In this document: piece by piece, positions 56,951-64,000 of the stretch
How the letters are laid out: each line of letters begins with the position of its first letter
How positions within the stretch are numbered: the stretch's first letter is position 1
Assembly: GCA_000985875.1 (NCBI GenBank)
Contig: CCRI01000003.1
Coordinates: forward strand, 1 to 64,000
DNA length: 64,000 nt
Direction of reading: 5' to 3'
Source of the DNA: Neorhizobium galegae bv. officinalis
GTDB taxonomy: Bacteria > Pseudomonadota > Alphaproteobacteria > Rhizobiales > Rhizobiaceae
Notes under the pieces: model-generated
Databases searched by the model: none
What the model was told of the DNA's origin: nothing
Seen by the model: only the letters and a program-made list of their open reading frames with translations
Position numbers and translations under genes: made by a program

Positions 56951-58069
56951 TTAAACGCGCATGGGCATCAACACATAGAGCGCATCGTCGCCCGCCGTGT
57001 CGCGTACCAATGTCGGAGAACCGGCATCCGCCAGCATGAAGATCGCATCGTCGCCGGAAAGCTGGGCGGTGATGTCGAGCAGGTATTTGGCATTGAAGCC
57101 GATTTCCATCGGGTCGTTGTCGTAACCGACCGCAACTTCTTCCGTCGCGCTGCCCGAATCCGGGTTGTTGACCGTCAGCATCAGCTGTCCGTCGGTCAGC
57201 GACAGTTTCACAGCGCGGCCGCGCTCGGAGGAAATGGTCGAGACGCGGTCGACGGCCCTGGTAAAGCTCTGGCAATCGACGCGCATTTCCTTGTCGTTGC
57301 CGGTCGGGATGACCCGCTGGTAATCCGGGAAAGTGCCGTCGATCAGCTTCGAAGTCATCACGACCGAGCCGATTGTGACGCGGATCTTGGCATCCGAAAC
57401 CTCGACCGTAACGACCGCTTCCGGATCGTCGACCAGTTTCTGCAGCTCGCCGACAGTCTTGCGGGGAATGATGATGCCCGGCATGCCTTCCGAACCCGAC
57501 GGCGCCTGCACATCGGCGCGCGCCAGGCGGTGACCGTCGGTGGCGACCGCGCGAAGCTTCAGGTCCCCGTCGGCTTCGATCGTGTGGAAGAAGATGCCGT
57601 TCAGGTAATAGCGGGTCTCCTCGGTGGAGATCGCGAACTGAGTGCGGTCGATCAGCATTTTCAGATCGGTCGCCTTCAGCTTGAACGTATGCGTGAAGCT
57701 GCCGGCGGTGAGATCCGGGAAGTCCGATTCCGGCAGGCACTGCAGCGAGAACTTCGAACGTCCGGATTGCACCGTCATCGAGCCGCCGTCCGGGTTGGTC
57801 GCGAGCAGCACCTCGGAACCGTCCGGCAGCTTGCGGACGATTTCATAAAGCAGGTGTGCCGGAACTGTCGTGGCCCCGGCTGTTTCGACCATGGCCGGCA
57901 GGACCTCGGTGATTTCGAGATCGAGGTCGGTCGCCTTCAGGTCGAGGCTGGCGCCGGACGCCCGCATCAGCACGTTGGAGAGGATCGGGATCGTGTTCCG
58001 CCGCTCCACCACGCGATGCACGTGGTTCAGCGACTTCAGAAGGTTGGACCGCTCAAGAGTAATACGCAT
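56951..58069 (-). CDS. dnaN: DNA polymerase III beta subunit (sliding clamp)
   Basis: 372 aa, three similar clamp domains. Opens MRITLERSNLLKSLNHVHRVVERRNTIPILSNVLM; ends DDALYVLMPMRV, the usual clamp C-terminus. Encircles DNA and holds Pol III and other partners. It stands alone, not next to dnaA, and a strong terminator follows. The 270 bp between it and rsmI contain no supported gene and serve two divergent promoters. Confidence 0.96.
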   Translation of the reverse strand: MRITLERSNLLKSLNHVHRVVERRNTIPILSNVLMRASGASLDLKATDLDLEITEVLPAMVETAGATTVPAHLLYEIVRKLPDGSEVLLATNPDGGSMTVQSGRSKFSLQCLPESDFPDLTAGSFTHTFKLKATDLKMLIDRTQFAISTEETRYYLNGIFFHTIEADGDLKLRAVATDGHRLARADVQAPSGSEGMPGIIIPRKTVGELQKLVDDPEAVVTVEVSDAKIRVTIGSVVMTSKLIDGTFPDYQRVIPTGNDKEMRVDCQSFTRAVDRVSTISSERGRAVKLSLTDGQLMLTVNNPDSGSATEEVAVGYDNDPMEIGFNAKYLLDITAQLSGDDAIFMLADAGSPTLVRDTAGDDALYVLMPMRV

Positions 58070-58339
58070 GGACGCTATCGCTTTCGACCGTGGCGATCCG
58101 GCAGGGCCGGACCCCTGATATTCTGCCGGCTTTGGACCAGCCGGATGATGTGGACGGGCAAAATGGCAGACAACCCGTTCGAAAAGCAAGAGGTGAACAA
58201 GGCGTTAGCAAGTCATTTCACATCTGTCTCACGCACTGCACACAGAAAATATGCGTTCTCAACAGCTTGCCCGTTACTTGCCGAAGCCGGTCGGCTTGCC
58301 CATAAAGGCACATGACCATCCATCTGCGCGTGACGCCCC

Positions 58340-59257
58340 TTGACCGATGAACCGAAGAGCAGCCAGCGAGGCTATCGCGTCGCCAATACTTTCGTGCCCG
58401 CGCGGCCGCTGGAGCCGGCGCTTTATCTGGTCGCAACCCCGATCGGCAATCTCGGCGACATTACGCTGAGGGCGCTCGAAACGCTTTCCGGTGCCGACGT
58501 GCTGGCCTGCGAGGATACCCGCGTCACCCGCGTGCTGCTCGACCGCTACGGCATCGTCAACCGACCCTACGCTTATCACGAGCACAATTCCGACGAAGTC
58601 GGGCCGAAGCTGATCGCCGCGCTGCAGGAGGGGAAATCGGTGGCGCTGGTCTCCGATGCCGGCACGCCTCTCGTTTCCGATCCCGGCTACCGGCTCGGCC
58701 AGATGGCGATCGAGGCCGGCCATAAGGTCGTGCCGATCCCCGGCGCCTCGGCGCCGCTCGCAGCCCTCGTCGGCTCCGGCATGCCGTCCGATGCATTCCT
58801 GTTTGCCGGTTTCCTGCCGGTCAAGGACAAGGGCCGGCGGGACCGGCTGGCCGAGCTTTCGAAAGTGCCGGCGACCTTGATCTTCTTTGAATCGCCGCAT
58901 CGCATCGGCGCAACCCTCGCTGCCGCCGCGGAAGTCCTCGGGAATGGCCGGCGTGCGGCGGTCTGCCGCGAGTTGACGAAGACGTTCGAGGAATTTCGCC
59001 GCGGCACGCTGGAGGAGCTTGCGGCCTACTACAATGACGACCGCGTCGTGAAGGGCGAGATCGTGCTGCTCGTGGCGCCGCCGGAGGCCGAGGAGCCTCC
59101 AGGCGAGATCGAGGTGGACGCGCTGTTGCGCCAGTTGGCGGTTGCCATGCCGGCCGCCAAGGCCGCCGCCGAAGCTGCCCGCGTGACGGGACTTCCGCGC
59201 AAGGACCTCTATCAGCGGCTTCTGGACCTGAAGGGCGAGGCGGGTGGCGGAGAGTGA
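58340..59257 (+). CDS. rsmI: 16S rRNA (cytidine-1402-2'-O)-methyltransferase
   Basis: 305-aa tetrapyrrole-methylase-fold enzyme. LYLVATPIGNLGDITLRALE, ACEDTRVTRVLLDRYGI, LVSDAGTPLVSDPGYRL and PIPGASAPLAALVGSGMP are the family markers. With RsmH it modifies C1402 in the ribosomal P site. The frame opens after a stop at 58331-58333, and the first start is TTG 58340; the normal N-terminus requires it or an equally rare codon. Overlaps yraN by 14 bp. Confidence 0.93.
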   Translation: MTDEPKSSQRGYRVANTFVPARPLEPALYLVATPIGNLGDITLRALETLSGADVLACEDTRVTRVLLDRYGIVNRPYAYHEHNSDEVGPKLIAALQEGKSVALVSDAGTPLVSDPGYRLGQMAIEAGHKVVPIPGASAPLAALVGSGMPSDAFLFAGFLPVKDKGRRDRLAELSKVPATLIFFESPHRIGATLAAAAEVLGNGRRAAVCRELTKTFEEFRRGTLEELAAYYNDDRVVKGEIVLLVAPPEAEEPPGEIEVDALLRQLAVAMPAAKAAAEAARVTGLPRKDLYQRLLDLKGEAGGGE

Positions 59258-59627
59258 CCCGGGCCTGAAACGCCGCAAAGTAGAGCGGCAGAAGGCTCAG
59301 CGATGGGGCCATGTCTCGGAATATCTCGCCGCGCTTTATCTCCTGGTCAAGGGCTATCGAGTTCTGGCGATCCGTTACCGCACCAGGCTCGGGGAGATCG
59401 ATCTGATCGTCCGCAAAGGCGATCTGGTGGCCTTTGTCGAGGTCAAGGCCCGGATCGCCGAACAGGAGGCGATCGACGCCGTCGGTTACGCCACTCAGAA
59501 CCGAATTCGAGCAGCCAGCGATGTCTGGCTTTCAAAGCGGCAGGATGCCGCGAGACTGTCCCGGCGCTACGACGTGATCGCGGTGCTTCCGGGCCGCCTG
59601 CCGCGGCATTTTGCGAACGCTTTCTGA
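59244..59627 (+). CDS. YraN/UPF0102 family protein
   Basis: 127-aa nuclease-fold protein, GTG start. AQRWGHVSEYLAALYLLVKGYRVLAIRYRTRLGEIDLIVRKGDLVAFVEVKAR carries the restriction-endonuclease-like GEIDLI...VEVK core. Function unresolved; its gene follows rsmI in very many bacteria. Confidence 0.92.
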   Translation: MAESDPGLKRRKVERQKAQRWGHVSEYLAALYLLVKGYRVLAIRYRTRLGEIDLIVRKGDLVAFVEVKARIAEQEAIDAVGYATQNRIRAASDVWLSKRQDAARLSRRYDVIAVLPGRLPRHFANAF

Positions 59628-59658
59628 CGCTGATGTGAAATTGTTGCATAGGTGTGCA

Positions 59659-59698
59659 ATGTAACATTTCTGACATGAAACTGTTAAGGGCCTGTCAC
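59659..59698 (+). promoter_or_regulatory. Four-site Pho box of ugpBAEC
   Basis: Four 7-bp half-sites with exact 11-bp spacing: ATGTAAC (59659), CTGACAT (59670), CTGTTAA (59681), CTGTCAC (59692). They fit the PhoB consensus CTGTCAT with 4-bp gaps. Located 53-92 bp before ugpB, so phosphate starvation should induce the operon. Confidence 0.8.
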
Positions 59699-59750
59699 AG
59701 CGTAGCCCTATTGCGATCCTCACCCCAACAAAGGTGGAGAGGACCTTAAA

Positions 59751-61073
59751 ATGTTCAAAAAGCTTTCGATGGCCGCGCTCGCGGTCGCACTGTCTGCGAC
59801 CTCGTCGCTTGCTGCGACCGAGGTCACCTGGTGGCATGCCATGGGCGGCGAGCTCGGCAAGAAGCTCGAGGAGATCGCCCAGAAGTTCAACGAGAGCCAG
59901 AGCGATTACAAGGTCGTTCCGGTCTACAAGGGTAGCTATCCGGAAACGTTGACCGCCGCGATCGCCGCGTTCCGTGCCGGCCAGCAGCCGGCCATCGTTC
60001 AGGTCTTCGAAGTCGGCACCGGCACGATGATGGCCGCCAAGGGCGCCGTCTATCCGGTCTACAAGCTGATGGCCGATGAAGGCGAGCCCTTCGACACCAA
60101 GACCTTCCTGTCTCCGGTCACCGGCTATTATTCCGATACGAAGGGCAACATCCTGTCGCTGCCCTTCAATTCCTCCACGCCGATCATGTACTATAACAAG
60201 GACGTCTTCAAAAAGGCCGGCCTTGATCCCGAGGTTGCCCCGAAGACCTGGAAGGAAGTCGAGGAATTCTCGAGGAAGATCGTTTCCTCCGGCGCTGCCA
60301 AGTGTGGCCTCACCTCGGCCTGGATCACCTGGGTCCAGACAGAAAACCTTTCGGCGCTGCACGACAAGCCTTTCGGCACCCTGCAGAACGGTTTCGGCGG
60401 TGTGAAGTCTGAATTCACCTTCAACGGTCCTCTGCAGGCCAAGCACTGGGCAAACCTGAAGAAGTGGCAGGACGAAGGCCTGTTCAAGTATGGCGGCCCG
60501 GTCGGCGGCGACCAGGCGGCGACCATGTTCTATTCACAGGAATGCGCCATCACGATGAACTCCTCCGCAGGTCGCGCAGGCGTCATCAACAACGCCAAGA
60601 CCTTCACGCCGGGCTTCGCTCCGCTGCCTTACTATGACGACGAGATCAAGGAGCCGAAGAACTCCATCATCGGCGGCGCTACCCTCTGGGTGCTGAACGG
60701 CAAGGAAAAGGCGACCTACAAGGGTGTAGCCAAGTTCTTCAGCTATCTCTCCAAGCCGGAAGTCCAGGCCGATTGGCACCAGTTCACCGGTTACCTGCCG
60801 ATCACCAATGCCGCGTACGATCTCGGCCAGAAGCAGGGTTATTACGCAAAGAACCCGGGTTCCGACATCGCCATCAAGCAGATCACCCGCGGTACTCCCT
60901 CGGAAAATTCCAAGGGCGTGCGGTTCGGCAACTTCACCCAGGTCCGCACCATTGTCGACGAAGAGTTCCAGGCGCTCCTCGCCAACAAGAAGGACGCCAA
61001 GCAGGCGCTCGACAGCGCGGTGCAGCGCGGCAATGCGCTTCTGCGTGAATTCGAGGCTGCCAACTCGAACTGA
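59751..61073 (+). CDS. ugpB: sn-Glycerol-3-phosphate ABC transporter, binding protein
   Basis: 440 aa with a Sec signal (FKKLSMAALAVALSATSSLAAT). Family 1 extracellular solute-binding fold: TEVTWWHAMGGELGKKLEEIAQKFN, GKGNILSLPFNSSTPIMYYN-like region, LFKYGGPVGGDQAATMFYSQECAITMNSSAG. Delivers glycerol-3-phosphate and its diesters to UgpAE. First gene of ugpBAEC, preceded by a Pho box. Confidence 0.96.
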   Translation: MFKKLSMAALAVALSATSSLAATEVTWWHAMGGELGKKLEEIAQKFNESQSDYKVVPVYKGSYPETLTAAIAAFRAGQQPAIVQVFEVGTGTMMAAKGAVYPVYKLMADEGEPFDTKTFLSPVTGYYSDTKGNILSLPFNSSTPIMYYNKDVFKKAGLDPEVAPKTWKEVEEFSRKIVSSGAAKCGLTSAWITWVQTENLSALHDKPFGTLQNGFGGVKSEFTFNGPLQAKHWANLKKWQDEGLFKYGGPVGGDQAATMFYSQECAITMNSSAGRAGVINNAKTFTPGFAPLPYYDDEIKEPKNSIIGGATLWVLNGKEKATYKGVAKFFSYLSKPEVQADWHQFTGYLPITNAAYDLGQKQGYYAKNPGSDIAIKQITRGTPSENSKGVRFGNFTQVRTIVDEEFQALLANKKDAKQALDSAVQRGNALLREFEAANSN

Positions 61074-61147
61074 TTGTTCCGATTGCTCAGGGGAGGACCG
61101 GCTGCCGCCGGCCCTCCCTTGCTTGCTTGTTATGTGGTGAGGGACCG

Positions 61148-62032
61148 GTGGATACCAAAAGAACAACCTTCAACAACCGCCTGCTGCCCTATCTGCTGCT
61201 CGCGCCCCAGCTCGCTATCACGCTCGTCTTCTTCATTTGGCCTGCCGCGCAGGCCGTGAAATCCTCCTTCGAGCGGGAAGATCCGTTTGGCTTCTCGACC
61301 GTTTTCGTAGGGTTGACCCACTATCGGCAGTTGTTTGCGGACCCGAATTATCTGGATGCGCTCTGGCGCACCGCCGTATTCGCGGTGTCCGTCACCGCCC
61401 TTTCGATGCTGCTCGGTCTCGCATTCGCGGCGGCGGTCGATCGCCTGGCGCGTTCCGCAAAAATCTACACCACCCTGCTTGTCTGGCCCTATGCCGTCGC
61501 ACCTGTCGTGGCGGGCGTCCTGTGGTGGTTTCTCTTCAATACATCCACCGGCCTGCTGCCCTTCTTCCTGGAGCGCCTGGGCATCCGCTGGGACCATGAT
61601 CTCAACGGCACGCATGCCATGATCCTGATCATCATCGCGGCAGCCTGGAAGCAGATCTCCTACAACTTCCTTTTCTTCCTGGCCGGGTTGCAGTCGGTGC
61701 CCCAGTCGCTGATCGAGGCTGCCGCCATCGACGGTTCGGGCCCGGTGCGGCGCTTCTTCACCATCTCTCTGCCGCTTCTGTCGCCGACGACGTTTTTCCT
61801 GTTCATCATCAACGTGAACTACACGATGTTCGACACCTTCCCGATCGTCGATGCCACGACCGGCGGCGGTCCCGCCCAGGCGACGACCACGCTGGTCTAC
61901 AAGGTCTACCAGGACGGTTACGTCGGTCTGAACATCGGTTCGTCCTCGGCGCAGTCGGTATTGCTGATGTTGATCGTGATGCTGCTGACCTTCGTTCAGT
62001 TCCGCTTCGTCGAACGCCGCGTCCAGTATTGA
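61148..62032 (+). CDS. ugpA: sn-Glycerol-3-phosphate ABC transporter, permease UgpA
   Basis: 294 aa, six membrane helices. NNRLLPYLLLAPQLAITLVFFIWPAAQAVKSSF aligns with the E. coli UgpA start; the EAA loop is LIEAAAIDGSGPVRRFFTISLPLLSP, which contacts UgpC. GTG 61148 follows GAGGG and gives the standard N-terminus. Confidence 0.95.
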   Translation: MDTKRTTFNNRLLPYLLLAPQLAITLVFFIWPAAQAVKSSFEREDPFGFSTVFVGLTHYRQLFADPNYLDALWRTAVFAVSVTALSMLLGLAFAAAVDRLARSAKIYTTLLVWPYAVAPVVAGVLWWFLFNTSTGLLPFFLERLGIRWDHDLNGTHAMILIIIAAAWKQISYNFLFFLAGLQSVPQSLIEAAAIDGSGPVRRFFTISLPLLSPTTFFLFIINVNYTMFDTFPIVDATTGGGPAQATTTLVYKVYQDGYVGLNIGSSSAQSVLLMLIVMLLTFVQFRFVERRVQY

Positions 62033-62041
62033 GGAACGATC

Positions 62042-62890
62042 ATGGTTGAAAATCGCCCCTTCCTGACCTTCCTCACCCACGCATTCCTGATCCTGGGATT
62101 TCTGGTGGTCGCTCTGCCCGTCTATGTCGCGATCGTGGCATCGACCCATGACGTCTCGACGCTGATGAGCGGACCTGTCCCGCTTCTGCCGGGATCGCAT
62201 CTCATCGAGAACTATTCGACCATCCTGACGAGTGCCGCCGCCGCCCACGGCTTGCCCAACTATTCGCACATGGCGCTGAACTCTCTGATCATGGCGTTGG
62301 CGATCACGGTCGGAAAAATCGCCATCTCGATCCTGTCCGCCTTCGCGATCGTCTATTTCCGGTTTCCGTTCCGGCTGCTGGCCTTCTGGATCATCTTCGT
62401 GACCCTCATGCTGCCCGTCGAGGTGCGCATCATGCCGACATACAAGATCGTCGCCGACCTCGGCATGCTGAATTCGTGGGCCGGCCTGACCATCCCCCTG
62501 ATCGCATCGGCCACGGCGACCTTCCTGTTCCGCCAGTTCTTCATGACGGTCCCCGACGAGCTTCTGGAGGCGGCCCGGGTGGACGGGGCAGGCCCCATGA
62601 AGTTCTTCCGGGACATCCTGCTGCCGCTCTCGCGCACCAATATCGGCGCGCTGTGCGTCATCCTCTTCATCTATGGCTGGGTTCAGTATCTCTGGCCGCT
62701 CCTGGTGACCACCGACCCCGGCTATTACACGCTGATGATGGGGATGAAGCGCATGGTCACCGTGCAGGACGGTGTCATCCAGTGGCAGCTGGTCATGGCC
62801 GGTTCCGTTCTCGCCATGCTTCCCCCCATCCTCGTCGTGGTTTTCATGCAGCGGTTGTTCATCCGCGGGCTCACTGAAACGGAGAAATAA
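62042..62890 (+). CDS. ugpE: sn-Glycerol-3-phosphate ABC transporter, permease UgpE
   Basis: 282 aa, six membrane helices. EAA motif in [29 protein letters not shown]. Pairs with UgpA to form the channel. Begins 9 bp after ugpA ends; ends 1 bp before ugpC. Confidence 0.95.
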   Translation: MVENRPFLTFLTHAFLILGFLVVALPVYVAIVASTHDVSTLMSGPVPLLPGSHLIENYSTILTSAAAAHGLPNYSHMALNSLIMALAITVGKIAISILSAFAIVYFRFPFRLLAFWIIFVTLMLPVEVRIMPTYKIVADLGMLNSWAGLTIPLIASATATFLFRQFFMTVPDELLEAARVDGAGPMKFFRDILLPLSRTNIGALCVILFIYGWVQYLWPLLVTTDPGYYTLMMGMKRMVTVQDGVIQWQLVMAGSVLAMLPPILVVVFMQRLFIRGLTETEK

Positions 62891-62891
62891 C

Positions 62892-63992
62892 ATGGCTGGA
62901 ATTCACATTTCAGAAGTCTCGAAGATCTATACCGGCGGCGTAAAGGCGGTAAGCTCCGTCTCCATCGACATCGTCGACGGTGAGTTCATCGTCCTCGTCG
63001 GTCCTTCGGGCTGCGGCAAGTCCACGCTGCTGCGCATGGTTGCAGGGCTGGAAGCCATTTCCGCGGGCGAGGTGAAGATCGCCGGACGGGTCGTCAACCA
63101 GATCGAGCCGGCCGAGCGCGATATTGCCATGGTCTTCCAGAACTATGCGCTCTATCCGCATATGACGGTCTATAACAACCTCGCCTACGGTCTGAAGAAC
63201 CGCGGCACGCCCAAGGCCGAGATCGACGCTCGTGTCGCCGAAGCCGCCCGCATGCTGGAGATCACCCAGTATCTGGAACGCAAGCCCCGCCAGCTTTCCG
63301 GTGGCCAGCGCCAGCGCGTCGCCATGGGCCGCGCCATCGTCCGCAAGCCGGCAGCCTTCCTGTTCGACGAGCCGCTCTCCAACCTCGACGCCAAACTGCG
63401 TGTTTCCATGCGCGGCGAGATCAAGCGCCTGCAGCGCCGCCTCGGCACCACGTCCATCTACGTGACCCACGACCAGCTCGAAGCCATGACGCTGGCCGAC
63501 CGCCTGGTCGTCCTGAACGGCGGCCAGATCGAGCAGATCGGTGCACCGCTGGAAGTCTACCACGCGCCGGCCTCCACCTTCGTTGCAAGCTTCATCGGCT
63601 CGCCGGCCATGAACCTCGTCAAGGGCGAGCTGCATGGCGACAAGCTGGCGATCGGCCCGGCGATGGTCGCCCTCAACGGTTTCGCGCCGACCTCCGGTTC
63701 CGTCACCGTCGGCGTCCGCGCCGAGGATCTGCGCATCGCCCGCGACGACGAGGAGGCTCTGCCCTTCCGTCTCGAATATACCGAGGAACTTGGTGCCCAG
63801 CGCCTGATCCACGGCACGGTGGGCGACCAGCAGATCACCGCCGCCGTTTCGCCGGAAATTGCGCTTTCCCCGGACATGCGCATAGCCGTCGATGCCAAGC
63901 GCCTGCACTTCTTCTCGATCGAAACGGGCAAGCGCCTGCCGGGCAACGTTCCGGCGGAAGCAAAGCTTGCGCCGGTCGAACCGGTTATCTGA
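62892..63992 (+). CDS. ugpC: sn-Glycerol-3-phosphate ABC transporter, ATPase UgpC
   Basis: 366 aa, complete. Walker [10 protein letters not shown] (about 37-45), Q-loop [17 protein letters not shown], signature [17 protein letters not shown], Walker [17 protein letters not shown], switch His in [11 protein letters not shown]. The C-terminal 120 residues form the MalK-type OB regulatory domain ([14 protein letters not shown]). In E. coli UgpC interacts with UgpQ; no ugpQ is visible before the window ends at 64000. Confidence 0.96.
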   Translation: MAGIHISEVSKIYTGGVKAVSSVSIDIVDGEFIVLVGPSGCGKSTLLRMVAGLEAISAGEVKIAGRVVNQIEPAERDIAMVFQNYALYPHMTVYNNLAYGLKNRGTPKAEIDARVAEAARMLEITQYLERKPRQLSGGQRQRVAMGRAIVRKPAAFLFDEPLSNLDAKLRVSMRGEIKRLQRRLGTTSIYVTHDQLEAMTLADRLVVLNGGQIEQIGAPLEVYHAPASTFVASFIGSPAMNLVKGELHGDKLAIGPAMVALNGFAPTSGSVTVGVRAEDLRIARDDEEALPFRLEYTEELGAQRLIHGTVGDQQITAAVSPEIALSPDMRIAVDAKRLHFFSIETGKRLPGNVPAEAKLAPVEPVI

Positions 63993-64000
63993 GGGCCCAA

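Noticed and set aside
56951..58339. Replication origin next to dnaN
   Set aside because: No dnaA, no DnaA-box cluster and no AT-rich unwinding region seen; dnaN away from oriC is usual in this group.
61130..62893. 587-codon minus-strand frame opposite ugpA and ugpE
   Set aside because: His/Gln/Arg-rich shadow of two membrane permease genes; not a plausible protein.

Overview
The window looks like chromosomal DNA of a Rhizobiaceae alphaproteobacterium (Rhizobium/Agrobacterium/Neorhizobium type). Evidence: GC-rich coding with strong third-position bias; an MbfA-type iron exporter behind an Irr (ICE) box; a Sinorhizobium-type phospholipid N-methyltransferase (PmtA); infC opened by an ATC codon; a RIME-like palindromic intergenic repeat; and a ugpBAEC operon behind a multi-site Pho box. 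I saw no rRNA, tRNA, CRISPR array, insertion sequence or plasmid/phage replication module. Nearly all genes are intact and on short, tightly packed transcription units.

Layout. 1-5.5 kb: two near-identical TRAP 2-oxoacid-binding proteins, each behind the same promoter, bracket a divergent SDR/AraC pair; then Irr-boxed mbfA and a repeat. 5.6-9 kb: a sensor kinase, a transglutaminase-like protease and an alpha/beta hydrolase. 9.1-14.7 kb: the translation block infC-rpmI-rplT and pheS-[DUF4160-DUF2442]-pheT, where a two-gene cassette of unknown function sits between the two PheRS subunits. 14.7-19.2 kb: a long inverted repeat, an unknown 205-aa protein, an NTF2-like protein, two aldo/keto reductases and a Gfo/Idh/MocA dehydrogenase. 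19.2-23.6 kb: a lipid-linked glycan cluster (GtrA-like protein, small EamA/SMR-like transporter, methyltransferase, GT2 transferase) divergent from a large GT-C/STT3-like membrane protein. 23.6-24.8 kb: a small membrane protein, two phage/gene-transfer-agent-like proteins and a terminator with no gene in front of it. 24.9-32.7 kb: xseA, a quinone reductase, an exported cyclase-family protein, a HigBA-like toxin-antitoxin pair under a perfect palindrome, an M29 aminopeptidase, an MBL hydrolase, YbaK and an ArsC-like protein.

32.8-41.9 kb: a strongly promoted 54-aa protein, a soluble chemoreceptor, VOC and 2H-phosphoesterase proteins, ogt, a TetR-SDR unit with two matching operators, guaA, mtnN with a thioesterase, and tspO. 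41.9-47.1 kb: a four-gene envelope operon (imelysin, di-haem oxidoreductase, imelysin, DUF1513) behind a second ICE-like box. 47.1-59.6 kb: housekeeping genes (RsmB-like, RlpA, an epimerase-queG-GST unit, uppP, NDUFA9-like, pyrF, pmtA, dnaN, rsmI-yraN). 59.6-64 kb: the phosphate-regulated ugpBAEC operon.

The genes that appear to work together are: the two Irr-linked loci (iron export by MbfA and an envelope iron module); the GT2/GtrA/EamA/GT-C set, which has every step of a lipid-linked sugar transfer system; and PmtA with Ugp, which fits membrane-lipid and phosphate economy. The best candidates for undescribed biology are the glycan cluster, the imelysin/di-haem operon whose second imelysin has lost the GxHxxE histidine, and the cassette inside pheST.
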